Below are positions 48,554-58,849 of a stretch of DNA of 64,000 bases, piece by piece (the stretch's first letter is position 1; each line of letters begins with the position of its first letter). The position numbers were made by a program, and so were the translations under genes. The notes below the pieces were generated by a model. That model worked only from the letters and a program-made list of their open reading frames with translations. It made no database searches and was not told where the DNA came from. This DNA is from Cedecea lapagei (GTDB taxonomy: Bacteria > Pseudomonadota > Gammaproteobacteria > Enterobacterales > Enterobacteriaceae): NCBI RefSeq assembly GCF_900635955.1, contig NZ_LR134201.1, positions 2,108,001 to 2,172,000 of the forward strand. The letters run 5' to 3'.

Positions 48554-51500
48554 TTACTCGCTAACCTTCTCCGCCTTCCCCGCAAGCTGCGCCAGGAAAT
48601 CATACCGCTTCTGCAAATCAGCGGCGGCGTCTTTCCAGAGCTGCTCGGCGACCTCCGGCTGCTGGGCGTTCAGGCGGCGGAAACGCTGCTCCTTCATTAA
48701 CGTATCGGCCAGCGCATCGGACGGTGGACGCGAGTCCAGCGCCAGCGGCAGCTTGCCTTCGTCCGCACGGCGCGGGTCGAAGCGGTAGAGCGGCCAGAAG
48801 CCGGTGGCGGTCAGCTGCCGCATCTGATCGTGGCTCAGCGCCAGATCGTAACCGTGCTCTTCGCAAGGGCTGTAGGCGATGATCAGGGACGGGCCAGGAT
48901 AGGCTTCGGCCTCCTGAATCGCCTTCATCGTCTGGTTAAGCTGCGCCCCCAGCGAAATCTGCGCGACATACACATGGCCGTACATCATCATGCTGACGCC
49001 GAGGTCTTTACGCGCTTTGCGCTTGCCGTGTTCGCCAAATTTAGTGACGGCGCCCAGCGGTGTCGCTTTAGAGGCCTGCCCCCCGGTGTTGGAGTAACAC
49101 TGCGTATCCAGCACCAGAATATTGACGTTCTCCGTCAGGCTCAGCACGTGATCCAAACCGCCGAAGCCAATGTCGTAGGCCCAGCCGTCGCCGCCAATCA
49201 GCCAGATTGATTTCTCTACCAGCGCGTCGGCGTCGGTAACCAGCTGGCGCGCGTCAGGATCGTCTACGTTGGCCAGATGTTTACGCAGCTCGGCAACCTG
49301 TTCGCGGCGAACCTCCGGCGTGGCTTCGGCGTGAAGCTGCTCATTAAGCTCCGCCGGGAGCTGATCGGCAAACTGCCCCAGCAGACGCATAACGCGAGCG
49401 CGATGCTGATCCACCGTCAGGCGGAAGCCCAGCCCGAACTCGGCGTTATCCTCAAACAGCGAGTTCGCCCACGCAGGCCCGCGACCGTTAGCATCGGTGG
49501 TGTACGGCGTGGAGGGCAGGTTACCGCCGTAGATTGACGAACAGCCGGTGGCGTTAGCGATAAGCATGCGGTCGCCGAACAGCTGGGTCAGGATTTTAAT
49601 GTATGGCGTTTCACCGCAGCCGGAACAGGCACCGGAGTACTCAAACAGCGGCGTTAACAGCTGCGAGGTGCGAATGTCGATTCGTTCGAGGCTTGAACGG
49701 TCGATTTCCGGCAGCGCGAGGAAGAAGTCATAGTTCTCTTTCTCCTCTTCAACATGCTCAAGGCGCGACAGCATATTGATGGCTTTGATTTCCGGGTTCT
49801 GTCGATCTTTCGCCGGACAAACCTCCACGCACAGGTTACAGCCGGTGCAGTCTTCCGGTGCCACCTGCAGCACATATTTCTGGCCGCGCATATCGCGGGA
49901 CTTCACGTCCAGAGACTGCAGGGCTTCCGGTGCGCCCTCCATTGCCTCAGGCTGAACCACTTTGGCGCGAATGGCCGAGTGTGGGCAAGCTGCAACGCAG
50001 TGGTTGCACTGGGTACAGATGTCCGGCTTCCAGATAGGAATTTCTTCGGCAATGTTGCGTTTTTCCCACTGCGTTGTGCCCATCGGCCAGGTGCCGTCGG
50101 GCGGCAGGGCGGAAACCGGCAGGGCATCGCCCAGGCCGGCGAGCATCGCGGCGGTAACGGTTTTGACAAAATCCGGCGCGGCATCGGACACCACCGGAGG
50201 GCGCATAGCACTTTCCGGGTTGACCGTCTGCAGCGGTACTTCGGCAAGGGAATCACGGGCCAGCGCCAGCGCCTGCCAGTTACGCTCGACGATTTCCGTC
50301 CCTTTGCTGCTGTAGCTTTTGGCAATCGCACCCTGCAGCTCAGCCAGCGCCGTATCGCCCGGCAGGATCTGCGTCAGGTGGAAGAACGCCATCTGCATAA
50401 CCGTGTTGATGCGGGCGCCAAGATGGCATTCGCGGGCGATCTTCGCCGCGTTGATAACATAGAGACGAGCCTGCCTCTGGTTCAGCACCGCCTGAACTTC
50501 CTGCGGCAGGCGGCTCCAGACTTCGTCGGCGGCGTAAGGCGTGTTCAGCAGGAAAATACCGCCGGGCTTCAGGCGCTCGGCCATCTGGTATTTGTCAATA
50601 AACTGCAGCTGGTGGCAGCCGACGAAATCGGCTTTCTCAATCAGATAGGTTGAGTTGATAGGCTGCTCGCTCACGCGCAGGTGAGAAACCGTCAGGCCGC
50701 CGGCCTTTTTGGAGTCATAAACGAAATAGCCCTGGGTAAACCACGGCGTGGAGTTACCGATGATCTTGATGTTATTTTTGGTGGCCGAAACGCTGCCGTC
50801 GCTGCCCAGACCATAAAACAGCGCTTCCAGTTTGGCGCGGTTTGGCAGGGAGTTTTCCGGTAACGGCAGTGACAGGTTGGTCACATCGTCGTAAATGCCC
50901 ACGGTGAAGCGCGGGCGCGGTTTGGCTTCGCTCAGCTCGTTAAAGATGGCCAACACGCATTCCGGCCCAAACTCTTTTGACGACAGCCCGTAGCGGCCTC
51001 CGATGACGCGCGGCAGCGTTTCGCGCTCACCGTGGCTCACGGCTTCGGCAAGCGCGGTCATCACGTCGAGATACAGCGGCTCGGCAAGGGCTCCCGGCTC
51101 TTTTGTGCGGTCAAGTACAGCAACCTGGCGCGCGGTTTGCGGCAGAACGGCAAGCAGATGTTCGGCGGAGAAGGGACGGAACAGGCGAACTTTCAGCACG
51201 CCGACTTTCTCGCCGCGGGTCAGAAGCTCATCAACGACCTCTTCACAAGTCCCGACGGCGGAGCCCATCACGATAATCACGCGTTCGGCTTCGGGATGGC
51301 CGTAATACTCAAACGGCCGGTAGCTGCGCCCCGTGGTGGCCGCAAAGTCGTTCATCGCCTGCTCGACGTGAGCATAAACAGCGTTGTACCACGGGTTGGT
51401 GGCTTCGCGAGACTGGAAATAGGTATCCGGGTTAGCCGAGGTCCCGCGAATCACCGGGTGTTCCGGGTTCAGGGCGCGGGCGCGATGCTCGTCGATCTCT

Positions 51501-52081
51501 TTTTGCGGCAGCAGGCTGCGAATTGTATCGTCTGCCAGCGGCACGATTTTGTTAATTTCGTGCGAGGTGCGGAAGCCGTCGAAGAAGTGAATAAACGGCA
51601 CGCGGCTTTTCAGCGTCGCGATGTGCGAAATCAGCGCGAAATCTTGTGCTTCTTGTACGCTGCTGGCGCACAGCATGGCGCAGCCGGTCTGACGCACGGC
51701 CATCACGTCCGAGTGGTCGCCAAAAATGGAAAGCGCATGGGTTGCCACAGTACGTGCGGCGACGTGGAGAACAAAAGGCGTGAGCTGACCTGCAAGCTTA
51801 TACAGCGTCGGGATCATCAGCAGCAAACCCTGCGACGAGGTAAACGACGTGGAAAGCGCGCCGGTTTGTAGCGCCCCGTGCACAGCACCAATTGCGCCAG
51901 CCTCCGACTGCATCTCGACGACGCGAGGCGTATCACCCCAGACGTTTTTTCTGCCGTCGCCGGACCAGGCATCCGCCTGTTCCGCCATCGTCGAACTGGG
52001 GGTAATAGGATAGATGGCAATTACTTCGCTGGCACGAAACGCCACGGAGGCGACTGCACCGTTGCCGTCGATAGTGATCAT
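48554..52081 (-). CDS. nifJ: Pyruvate:flavodoxin/ferredoxin oxidoreductase
   Basis: 1175 residues, full length for the single-chain enzyme (YdbK in E. coli). Converts pyruvate and CoA to acetyl-CoA and CO2 while reducing flavodoxin or ferredoxin. N-terminal pyruvate-binding domain (YPITPSSTMAEQADAW), two [4Fe-4S] motifs (CTQCNHCVAACP and CTGCNLCVEVCP, near 690 and 745), a further CSGCGET cluster ligand, and the thiamine diphosphate motif GDGWAYDIGFGGLDH...NTGGQ near 970-1010. Host gene. Confidence 0.96.
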   Translation of the reverse strand: MITIDGNGAVASVAFRASEVIAIYPITPSSTMAEQADAWSGDGRKNVWGDTPRVVEMQSEAGAIGAVHGALQTGALSTSFTSSQGLLLMIPTLYKLAGQLTPFVLHVAARTVATHALSIFGDHSDVMAVRQTGCAMLCASSVQEAQDFALISHIATLKSRVPFIHFFDGFRTSHEINKIVPLADDTIRSLLPQKEIDEHRARALNPEHPVIRGTSANPDTYFQSREATNPWYNAVYAHVEQAMNDFAATTGRSYRPFEYYGHPEAERVIIVMGSAVGTCEEVVDELLTRGEKVGVLKVRLFRPFSAEHLLAVLPQTARQVAVLDRTKEPGALAEPLYLDVMTALAEAVSHGERETLPRVIGGRYGLSSKEFGPECVLAIFNELSEAKPRPRFTVGIYDDVTNLSLPLPENSLPNRAKLEALFYGLGSDGSVSATKNNIKIIGNSTPWFTQGYFVYDSKKAGGLTVSHLRVSEQPINSTYLIEKADFVGCHQLQFIDKYQMAERLKPGGIFLLNTPYAADEVWSRLPQEVQAVLNQRQARLYVINAAKIARECHLGARINTVMQMAFFHLTQILPGDTALAELQGAIAKSYSSKGTEIVERNWQALALARDSLAEVPLQTVNPESAMRPPVVSDAAPDFVKTVTAAMLAGLGDALPVSALPPDGTWPMGTTQWEKRNIAEEIPIWKPDICTQCNHCVAACPHSAIRAKVVQPEAMEGAPEALQSLDVKSRDMRGQKYVLQVAPEDCTGCNLCVEVCPAKDRQNPEIKAINMLSRLEHVEEEKENYDFFLALPEIDRSSLERIDIRTSQLLTPLFEYSGACSGCGETPYIKILTQLFGDRMLIANATGCSSIYGGNLPSTPYTTDANGRGPAWANSLFEDNAEFGLGFRLTVDQHRARVMRLLGQFADQLPAELNEQLHAEATPEVRREQVAELRKHLANVDDPDARQLVTDADALVEKSIWLIGGDGWAYDIGFGGLDHVLSLTENVNILVLDTQCYSNTGGQASKATPLGAVTKFGEHGKRKARKDLGVSMMMYGHVYVAQISLGAQLNQTMKAIQEAEAYPGPSLIIAYSPCEEHGYDLALSHDQMRQLTATGFWPLYRFDPRRADEGKLPLALDSRPPSDALADTLMKEQRFRRLNAQQPEVAEQLWKDAAADLQKRYDFLAQLAGKAEKVSE

Positions 52082-52326
52082 AAGACACCCTTACATTGCG
52101 CAAAATAAAGGGACCCGCCTGCCTGCCTTGAGTCCCGTAATAACCCCCAATTATAGTACGTCCATCTATCTGCTTGAAGTTGCTGAGTCTCAGAGTGCAC
52201 AAATTGATCCAGGTATCGCGTGAAGCGTGGGTGAAATCTGTTATCTGAATATCTTATGGTGATTAAGAATTTGTAACGCCTGCCAGATGCGGTATGGATA
52301 ACGCTTTCTCAGAAAAAGGCGACAAA

Positions 52327-52635
52327 ATGTCTACAGGATCGTTAACCGCGTTTGCCGAAGCTTTACCGGATGTCTGGCGCTCACGGCTGCTTGGGCAGGT
52401 CGGGCAGGCGAATATCAAGCTGATTAAAATGGGCGGCGAGGGGATACCTGATGAGTCCCATAGCGGGTTTGAGGAGCTACTTGTGGTAATTGAGGGGCAA
52501 ATGACGCTGGTGGTGAACGGGACCACCTTCTCGCTGGAGGCCGGGGAGTATTACCTGGTTCCTAAAGAGGCGGTGCATCGTGTGCTGCCCGGCAGCCACG
52601 GCACGCTGCTGCTCATCGACGCAGAGCCGTATTGA
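52327..52635 (+). CDS. Small cupin-domain protein
   Basis: 102 residues from the ATG giving MSTGSLTAFAEALPD, with AAAGG 7 nt upstream; an in-frame ATG lies 33 nt earlier. Cupin signatures: GFEELLVVIEGQMTLVVNG (about 47-65) and LEAGEYYLVPKEAVHRVLPG. Metal-binding His residues are partly present (SHSGFEE, VHRV). Enzymatic role unknown. Confidence 0.8.
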   Translation: MSTGSLTAFAEALPDVWRSRLLGQVGQANIKLIKMGGEGIPDESHSGFEELLVVIEGQMTLVVNGTTFSLEAGEYYLVPKEAVHRVLPGSHGTLLLIDAEPY

Positions 52636-52789
52636 GACGAGGAGATGGTCAGAAAATTCTGATGTTTTGGTTTGAAAAGTGATCGAATCCACATAAAGCA
52701 ACACACTTTATTGCTTTATGCTCTCGACGCAGCGGGAACCATGCGCCATTATGCAAAGGTTTTGCATAATCTGACGGGAGAGAGAAGCC

Positions 52790-53056
52790 ATGCGCGCTGC
52801 GTTTTTAGCCGGTTGTGCCGCACTGTTATTATCAGCATGCAGTAATGAACCCCCTCAACAGGCCACTGCGGCCCACGTGCCACCCGGTCTCAGGGCGGCG
52901 ATGTCAAGCCAGGGCGAAGCGAACTGTGCGATGATTGGCGGAACGATGAGCGTTGCGCGCCAGCTGGACGGCAGCGCGATTGGCATGTGTGCGATGCCAA
53001 ACGGCAAACGTTGTAGCGAGAACTCGCTTGCCGCTGGCACCTGTGGCAGCTACTGA
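52790..53056 (+). CDS. ydbJ: DUF333 lipoprotein, YdbJ-like
   Basis: 88 residues. Signal peptide with lipobox LLLSAC (Cys17), then a DUF333 domain (ANCAMIGGTMSVARQLDGSAIGMCAMPNGKRC). Outer-membrane or periplasmic lipoprotein of unknown function. Next to hslJ as in E. coli. Confidence 0.85.
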   Translation: MRAAFLAGCAALLLSACSNEPPQQATAAHVPPGLRAAMSSQGEANCAMIGGTMSVARQLDGSAIGMCAMPNGKRCSENSLAAGTCGSY

Positions 53057-53057
53057 T

Positions 53058-53489
53058 TCAGTTAACCAGATCGGCCAGTTTGTACGTCAGCGTGTGCTGG
53101 CCGCTTTTCAGCACCAGCCGCTGGTTTGCCAGGGAAACTTTGGCGCCGGCGGTCATCATTTCATTAATACGGTGATCCAGCTCGTTAAGCTGCGGCTCAA
53201 CGCAAAGCATCATCGTCATGCCCATGCCTTTCGCCTTTAGGGTGTCACCCTCAAGGATTCCCTGACCCATAAAGCGGTTACACATCGCACCGGAAATATG
53301 CAGGTTCTCACCGAAGCTCAGCTCAGGTGCGCGCTGGCTGTTTTTAACGTCCAGAGGCTTGCCGTCAACGCTCTCCAGCACAAAGCGGTGGTGCTGCAAA
53401 TCTTGTGCGGTCACGGATCCTTTCTCCGCCGGTTGGGCGCAGCCCGCCAGAACAGCGCTCGCCAGCATCAGTGAAGCAAACTTTTTCAT
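53058..53489 (-). CDS. hslJ: META-domain lipoprotein HslJ
   Basis: 143 residues. Signal peptide with lipobox VLAGC (Cys17). META/HslJ domain (HHRFVLESVDGKPL...PELSFGENLHISGAMCNRFMGQG...GMTMMLCVEPQLNELD). Heat-shock-inducible protein linked to novobiocin tolerance in E. coli. Convergent with ydbJ, 1 bp apart. Confidence 0.93.
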   Translation of the reverse strand: MKKFASLMLASAVLAGCAQPAEKGSVTAQDLQHHRFVLESVDGKPLDVKNSQRAPELSFGENLHISGAMCNRFMGQGILEGDTLKAKGMGMTMMLCVEPQLNELDHRINEMMTAGAKVSLANQRLVLKSGQHTLTYKLADLVN

Positions 53490-53611
53490 CTCTTCTCCCT
53501 AAGGTTTCTGTGTCATCAATGAAAGCGCGCCACTTTCTCAGGATGGCGCGCATGAATCAGTAAGGATATTCTTAAACTCACGTCTCTTGTTGTGACAAAA
53601 GGCGTAATCAA

Positions 53612-54601
53612 TCAGTTAAGTTGGTTCGGACAGGGTTCACCTTTTTCCAGCTGACGCAGGTTCTCAAGCGTGGTCTCAGAAATGCTGATTAACGCCTCCG
53701 CCGTCAGAAATGCCTGGTGGCCGGTAAACAGCACGTTATGGCAGGCGGAAAGGCGACGGAACACGTCGTCCTGAATCACGTCATTAGACTTATCTTCAAA
53801 GAACAGATCGCGTTCGTTCTCATAGACGTCCATGCCCAGTGCGCCGATTTTCTGATGTTTCAGGGCATCAATCGCGGCCTGAGAATCAATCAGTCCACCG
53901 CGGCTGGTGTTGATCACCATCACGCCGTCTTTCATTTGATCAAAGGCGCTTTGGTTCAGCAGGTGGTAGTTTTCAGGCGTCAACGGGCAGTGGAGGGAAA
54001 TAATGTCGGACTGCGCGAACAGCGTTTCGAGATCGACATACTCGACGCCTAAATCCAGCGCCGCAGCGCTTGGGTACGGATCAAAGGCCAGCAGGCGCAG
54101 GCCAAACCCTTTCAGTATCCGCAGCGCAGCAATGCCGATTTTACCGGTGCCGATGACGCCGGCGGTTTTGCCGTGCATGGTAAACCCCGTTAACCCTTCA
54201 AGAGAGAAGTTAGCGTCGCGGGTACGCTGGTAGGCACGATGAATACGGCGATTAAGGCACATCATCATCCCTATTGCGTGTTCAGCAACGGCCTCCGGCG
54301 AGTAGGCTGGAACGCGAACGACAGGCAGGCCAAGCTCTTTTGCGGCGTCTAAATCTACGTTATTAAAGCCAGCGCAGCGCAGCGCGATAAATTTAACGCC
54401 ATGTTTTTTTAGCTCTTCAAGCACCGGGCGACTACCCTCATCGTTAACGAAAATACAGACGCCGTCACAGCCGTTGGCGGTTTTGGCCGTTTTCTCGCTC
54501 AGCAGGAAGTCAAAAAATTCAAGATCAAAGCCATACTCCTTGTTAACCTGCTCCAGATACTTTTTGTCGTACTGTTTTGTGCTATAAACCGCAAGTTTCA
54601 T
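53612..54601 (-). CDS. ldhA: Fermentative D-lactate dehydrogenase
   Basis: 329 residues, the usual length. Reduces pyruvate to D-lactate with NADH during fermentation. NAD-binding GTGKIGIAALRILKGFG (about 150-166), catalytic Arg in NTSRGGLID, Glu in ENERDLFFED region and His in TGHQAFLTAEAL (about 295-306). Host gene. Confidence 0.97.
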   Translation of the reverse strand: MKLAVYSTKQYDKKYLEQVNKEYGFDLEFFDFLLSEKTAKTANGCDGVCIFVNDEGSRPVLEELKKHGVKFIALRCAGFNNVDLDAAKELGLPVVRVPAYSPEAVAEHAIGMMMCLNRRIHRAYQRTRDANFSLEGLTGFTMHGKTAGVIGTGKIGIAALRILKGFGLRLLAFDPYPSAAALDLGVEYVDLETLFAQSDIISLHCPLTPENYHLLNQSAFDQMKDGVMVINTSRGGLIDSQAAIDALKHQKIGALGMDVYENERDLFFEDKSNDVIQDDVFRRLSACHNVLFTGHQAFLTAEALISISETTLENLRQLEKGEPCPNQLN

Positions 54602-54812
54602 AAGACTTATCTCCAGAAAGGGTTGGTTCCAAAACTATCATGCTTAAAATAATCATACAATTTATAAACGGAAATTTTAACGGCAGGTGACTATTTCGCT
54701 TTTGGACAGGCTATGCTTAAGGCGGCTGCTCTCTTCACGCCCGGCCTTAATCGTGCCAGAATAATGACATATTTCGGCTTAAATTGTCGCTGAATCAGGA
54801 TATTAACCACCC

Positions 54813-57458
54813 ATGAAGGGTAAATACAAAGCCGCTCTCGCCCTGCTGCTGGCGCTTATTCTACTGCCGCTGTCGCTGCTGCTCACGGTGGCCCACTGGC
54901 TGCCGACGATCGCCGGCATCTGGCTACCGCAGGGCACCCGCATCGCACTGGAGGCCAGCCCACGCCTGCACAACGGCGCGATTGTGATCCCCGATCTTCG
55001 CTATCTCGCCGGAGAGTGCGAGCTCGCGAGCTTAAAGGATGCGACCATCAGCCATCCGAGCCGCTGGCGCCTGCATCTCGCGGCGCTGAATCTGAACCCC
55101 GACTGCATCAGTAAAATCCCGGCAGAAGACTCCGCCCCCGCCGCACCGCGCACCCTTGAAGAATGGCAGAAAATGCTGCCGAACACCTGGCTAACTATCG
55201 ATCAGCTGAATGTGACACCGTGGCTGCAATATGCCGGTGCGCTGCATCTCTCGCTCACGCCGCAGCGGCAACAGCTGGATTATCAGGGCAAACTGATCTC
55301 GCTTTCCGCCACGCTTAAAGGGCAAAGCCTGCAGGTCAACCAGCTGAAAGTCGGCGCATTTGAAGGACTTCCCCCGCTGGAGCTGGTCGGCGATTTAACG
55401 CTTCCGCTGGTACCCGATGGTCTGCCGACGGACGGCCAGGTTGCGACGCAGCTGCAAATTCCGCAGGAGCCGGACAGGCTGAATGTTGCCCTTAACTGGC
55501 ATAAGAGTGCGGGAGTGTTAACGGTGAAAAAAACGGCAGGCGACGATGCGCCGCTGCTGAACATTCCCTGGCGCCTGAGCGAAAAGGTTTTTGAGATTGA
55601 AGCCGGGCAGTGGCGCTGGCCGTATGAAGGCTTCCCGCTGGGAGGCGGTTTGACGCTGAAGGTTGATAACTGGCAGCAGGGGCTGGACAACGCGGTATTT
55701 ACCGGGCGTATGAATGTCCTGACCCAGGGGGCCGCCGGGAAAGGCAATGCCGTGTTAACTATTGGCCCCGGTAAACTCAGTATGACGGACAGCGCTCTGC
55801 CGCTGCAGCTCACCGGTGAGGCGAAGCAGGACCAGCTGATTTTTTACGCGGTGCTGCCTGGGGAGTTGACTGGCGCGTTGACCGACCCCGCACTGCTGTT
55901 CCAGCCCGGAGCGCTATTGCGTTCTCGCGGGCGGCTCATTGAAACGCTCAATGTAGATGATGTGCGCTGGCCGCTGGCGGGCGTACGCGTTTCCAGTAAA
56001 GGCGTGGACGGCAGACTGCAGGCCATATTACGTGCCCATGATAAGGAAATGGGCGTCGTTGAGCTTCATCTTGACGGCAAGGCGAACGACTTTCTGCCTG
56101 ACGCCGGGCTCTGGCAGTGGCGCTACTGGGGCAAAGGTACCTTCAGGCCGATGCAGGCCAAATGGGACGTGCGTGGTTTTGGCGAGTGGCGGGATAGCGT
56201 CATTGAGTTGAGTTCACTCTCAACCGGCTTCGACAAGCTTCAGTACGGCTCGATGCTGATGTCTGAACCTCGCCTGGTGCTGGACAGCCCGCTGCGCTGG
56301 GATCGGGATGAGCAAAAAGAGACCTTCAGCGGCGGTTTCTCGCTCGATGCAGGCGCCACAACTTTTAGCGGGGGCAGCACCTTGCCGCCGTCGACGCTCA
56401 AGTTCAGCGTTGACGGGCAAAACCCAACCTCCTTCCTGTACAAAGGCAATCTGCATGCAGGAAAAATTGGCCCGGTGCGAGTTGTCGGCCGCTGGGATGG
56501 CGAACGCCTGCGCGGCAATGCGTGGTGGCCGAAACAAACGCTCACCGTTTTCCAGCCTTTGCTGCCCGCAGACTGGAAAATGGATCTTAAGGGCGGGGAT
56601 CTTTACGCCCAGATTGCCTTCTCCGCTGCCGCCGGGCAGGGCTTTGAAGCCGGGGGGCATGGCGTGGTGAAAAGCGGTAGCGTCTGGATGCCAGACAATC
56701 AGATTAACGGCGTCGACTTCGTGCTGCCGTTCCGCTTTAGCGATTCGACCTGGCATCTTGGCACTCGTGGCCCGGTGACGTTACGCATTGCCGAAGTGCG
56801 AAACCAGATAGCGACTCAGAACATTACCGCCGACCTGGAAGGCTGGTACCCGTGGAGCGAGCAGCAGCCGCTGCTGCTGACCAACGTCAGCGCGGATGTG
56901 CTGGGGGGCAAAATATCGATGCAGCAGCTGCGGATGCCGCAGCATGACGCGGCGCTTCTGCGCCTGCAGGGGCTCTCCTCCAGCCAGCTGGTGACCGCCA
57001 TTAACCCTAAACAGTTCAGCATGTCCGGGCGCTTCAACGGCGCGCTGCCGCTGTGGCTTAACCATCCGCAGTGGATAATCAAAGACGGCTGGCTGACGAA
57101 TCCGGGCACAATGACCTTCCGCATGGATAAAGATATGGCGGATGCCATCGTCGACAACAACATGGCGGCGGGCGCGGCAATCAACTGGCTGCGGTATATG
57201 GAGATATCACGCTCCTGGACCCAAATCGACCTGGATAACCTCGGCGTCGTCAGGATGCGCTCAAGCGTCACCGGCATCAGCCACGTCGAGGGAAAAACCA
57301 ACACCGTCAATCTCAACTATACCCATCAGGAAAACCTGTTTACCCTGTGGCGCAGTTTACGCTTTGGCGATAATTTACAAACCTGGCTGGAAGAGAACGC
57401 CGCGCTGCCGACAGCTCGCTGCGCCCAACCCGGCGAAGCCTGTGAGGAATCCAAATGA
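54813..57458 (+). CDS. ydbH: AsmA-like phospholipid transport protein YdbH
   Basis: 881 residues. One N-terminal membrane anchor (about 7-27, LALLLALILLPLSLLLTVAHW), then a very long periplasmic beta-rich body. With TamB and YhdP, YdbH carries phospholipids from the inner to the outer membrane along a hydrophobic groove. Its C-terminus pairs with the lipoprotein YnbE. The gene overlaps ynbE by 4 bp. Confidence 0.94.
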   Translation: MKGKYKAALALLLALILLPLSLLLTVAHWLPTIAGIWLPQGTRIALEASPRLHNGAIVIPDLRYLAGECELASLKDATISHPSRWRLHLAALNLNPDCISKIPAEDSAPAAPRTLEEWQKMLPNTWLTIDQLNVTPWLQYAGALHLSLTPQRQQLDYQGKLISLSATLKGQSLQVNQLKVGAFEGLPPLELVGDLTLPLVPDGLPTDGQVATQLQIPQEPDRLNVALNWHKSAGVLTVKKTAGDDAPLLNIPWRLSEKVFEIEAGQWRWPYEGFPLGGGLTLKVDNWQQGLDNAVFTGRMNVLTQGAAGKGNAVLTIGPGKLSMTDSALPLQLTGEAKQDQLIFYAVLPGELTGALTDPALLFQPGALLRSRGRLIETLNVDDVRWPLAGVRVSSKGVDGRLQAILRAHDKEMGVVELHLDGKANDFLPDAGLWQWRYWGKGTFRPMQAKWDVRGFGEWRDSVIELSSLSTGFDKLQYGSMLMSEPRLVLDSPLRWDRDEQKETFSGGFSLDAGATTFSGGSTLPPSTLKFSVDGQNPTSFLYKGNLHAGKIGPVRVVGRWDGERLRGNAWWPKQTLTVFQPLLPADWKMDLKGGDLYAQIAFSAAAGQGFEAGGHGVVKSGSVWMPDNQINGVDFVLPFRFSDSTWHLGTRGPVTLRIAEVRNQIATQNITADLEGWYPWSEQQPLLLTNVSADVLGGKISMQQLRMPQHDAALLRLQGLSSSQLVTAINPKQFSMSGRFNGALPLWLNHPQWIIKDGWLTNPGTMTFRMDKDMADAIVDNNMAAGAAINWLRYMEISRSWTQIDLDNLGVVRMRSSVTGISHVEGKTNTVNLNYTHQENLFTLWRSLRFGDNLQTWLEENAALPTARCAQPGEACEESK

Positions 57459-57646
57459 AAGACTTTACCGCCGCACTGCTGGCATCGACGGCCCTGATGC
57501 TGGCGGGCTGTACGCCGCGCATCGAGGTGGCTGCGCCCAAAGAGCCGATAACCATCAATATGAACGTCAAAATTGAGCACGAAATCCATATCAAAGTGGA
57601 TAAAGACGTTGAAAGCCTGCTTAAAAACCGTAGCGATTTGTTCTGA
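57455..57646 (+). CDS. ynbE: Outer-membrane lipoprotein YnbE
   Basis: 63 residues. Signal peptide with lipobox LMLAGC (Cys19). The rest is a short beta-forming segment (ITINMNVKIEHEIHIKV) that in E. coli extends the YdbH groove at the outer membrane. Confidence 0.93.
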   Translation: MKDFTAALLASTALMLAGCTPRIEVAAPKEPITINMNVKIEHEIHIKVDKDVESLLKNRSDLF

Positions 57647-57660
57647 TTGGGAGAACGGCA

Positions 57661-57984
57661 ATGAACTCTATGATTAAAGGCGTGCTGCTGGTCGGCCTGT
57701 TCTTCAGCGCGTCAGCGATGGCGCTCACCCTTAGCGAAGCCCGCGAGCAGGGGAGAGTCGGCGAAACGCTCAGCGGTTATATTGCGCCGGTTAAGCAGGA
57801 TCCAGAAACGCTGGCGCTGGTGAAAAGCATCAATGAAGGCCGCGCTCAGCATTATCAGCAGCTGGCGGACACCAATAATGTCTCAATCAACGAAGTCGCA
57901 CGTCTAGCGGGTCAGAAGCTGGTGGACAGGGCGCCTGCGGGAGAATATGTCCGGGGGCTGAACGGGCAGTGGATGAAGAAGTAG
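57661..57984 (+). CDS. ydbL: Periplasmic YdbL (DUF1318)
   Basis: 107 residues with a cleavable signal peptide (cut after SAMA, about residue 21). DUF1318 body (LSEAREQGRVGETLSGYI...VARLAGQKLVDRAPAG). In E. coli it assists correct YdbH-YnbE assembly. Third gene of the operon. Confidence 0.93.
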   Translation: MNSMIKGVLLVGLFFSASAMALTLSEAREQGRVGETLSGYIAPVKQDPETLALVKSINEGRAQHYQQLADTNNVSINEVARLAGQKLVDRAPAGEYVRGLNGQWMKK

Positions 57985-58130
57985 CCTGCATTTAGCCTGT
58001 GGCCGGCACATTTCGGCGCTTATCACGTCCCGGAATTAATTGCGGCTGATAATCTTACCGTCCCCTCCCGCGAGGGACGCTCATTGCCCGAGCTTGAGCA
58101 CTAATCCTAAAAATAAATGTTGCTACCTTC

Positions 58131-58158
58131 AGACCGGGTTTTCCCGGTCTTTTTTTTG
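58131..58158 (+). terminator. Terminator behind the ydbH operon
   Basis: AGACCGGG-TTTT-CCCGGTCT followed by eight T. Confidence 0.85.
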
Positions 58159-58849
58159 CATTTTTTTGTCAAGAAGGCACTATTTTCGTCATGGAATGCT
58201 TTCCTCAGGAAACTATTCCTTGGCGTGATCACCTGCCTTGTTCCCCTTATTTTGCGCAAAACTTGCAGCGATGTAACATTTATGGAAAAACAACCAAAAA
58301 TGAGCAACTCGAATTTTTCCGGCATCAGGCCAGAAATCAAAATTTGACATAAATCAAAACATACTCCATAAGTTAATGAATTATATCTTTTAGATATTTT
58401 TCCAGGCGCATTCATTTATGCCATCGATTCATCACCTTGTCCTTTTTGTTTTCCTTTTTGTAACATGCGTTTAACAATAAAACATTGGTGAGGAGTATTT
58501 TTCTTTGGTAGGATTTTTCTTACAAACTCTTCGGAAAAATAACCAGGACGGTTTGCGCCACCGGTTCAAATACGTCATATTGCGTGACGCCTTTAATAAA
58601 AAGGCGGATGCAGAACCATGACTTTCATTTTTTTCGAAGAAACGAAAGTGACAGTTAACGCGCTAGCTATTATCCGTCATCAAGGTTTTACCGATCAATT
58701 TCAACCAAAAGCGAGGGCTAATTTTTTAATTAAATGCGCAGTCGTTGTTTAAAAAAATTTAAGTTAAGAAATTGTGCCTTTTTTATTTCAAAAATACAGG
58801 ACGGCACCATAGCATCCAGATTATTTCGCGGATAAGGATATTGCCGTTT
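58159..58849. other. Long A/T-rich leader before the adhesin secretion locus
   Basis: About 690 bp without a supported gene. It is markedly A/T rich (runs of A and T, e.g. TTTAAAAAAATTTAAGTTAAG near 58750), the kind of region often bound by H-NS upstream of surface-structure genes. Promoters could not be placed with confidence. Confidence 0.5.

Noticed and set aside
49754..50653. 299-codon plus-strand frame inside nifJ
   Set aside because: GC-rich antisense shadow of a conserved metabolic gene; no ribosome site or recognisable domain.
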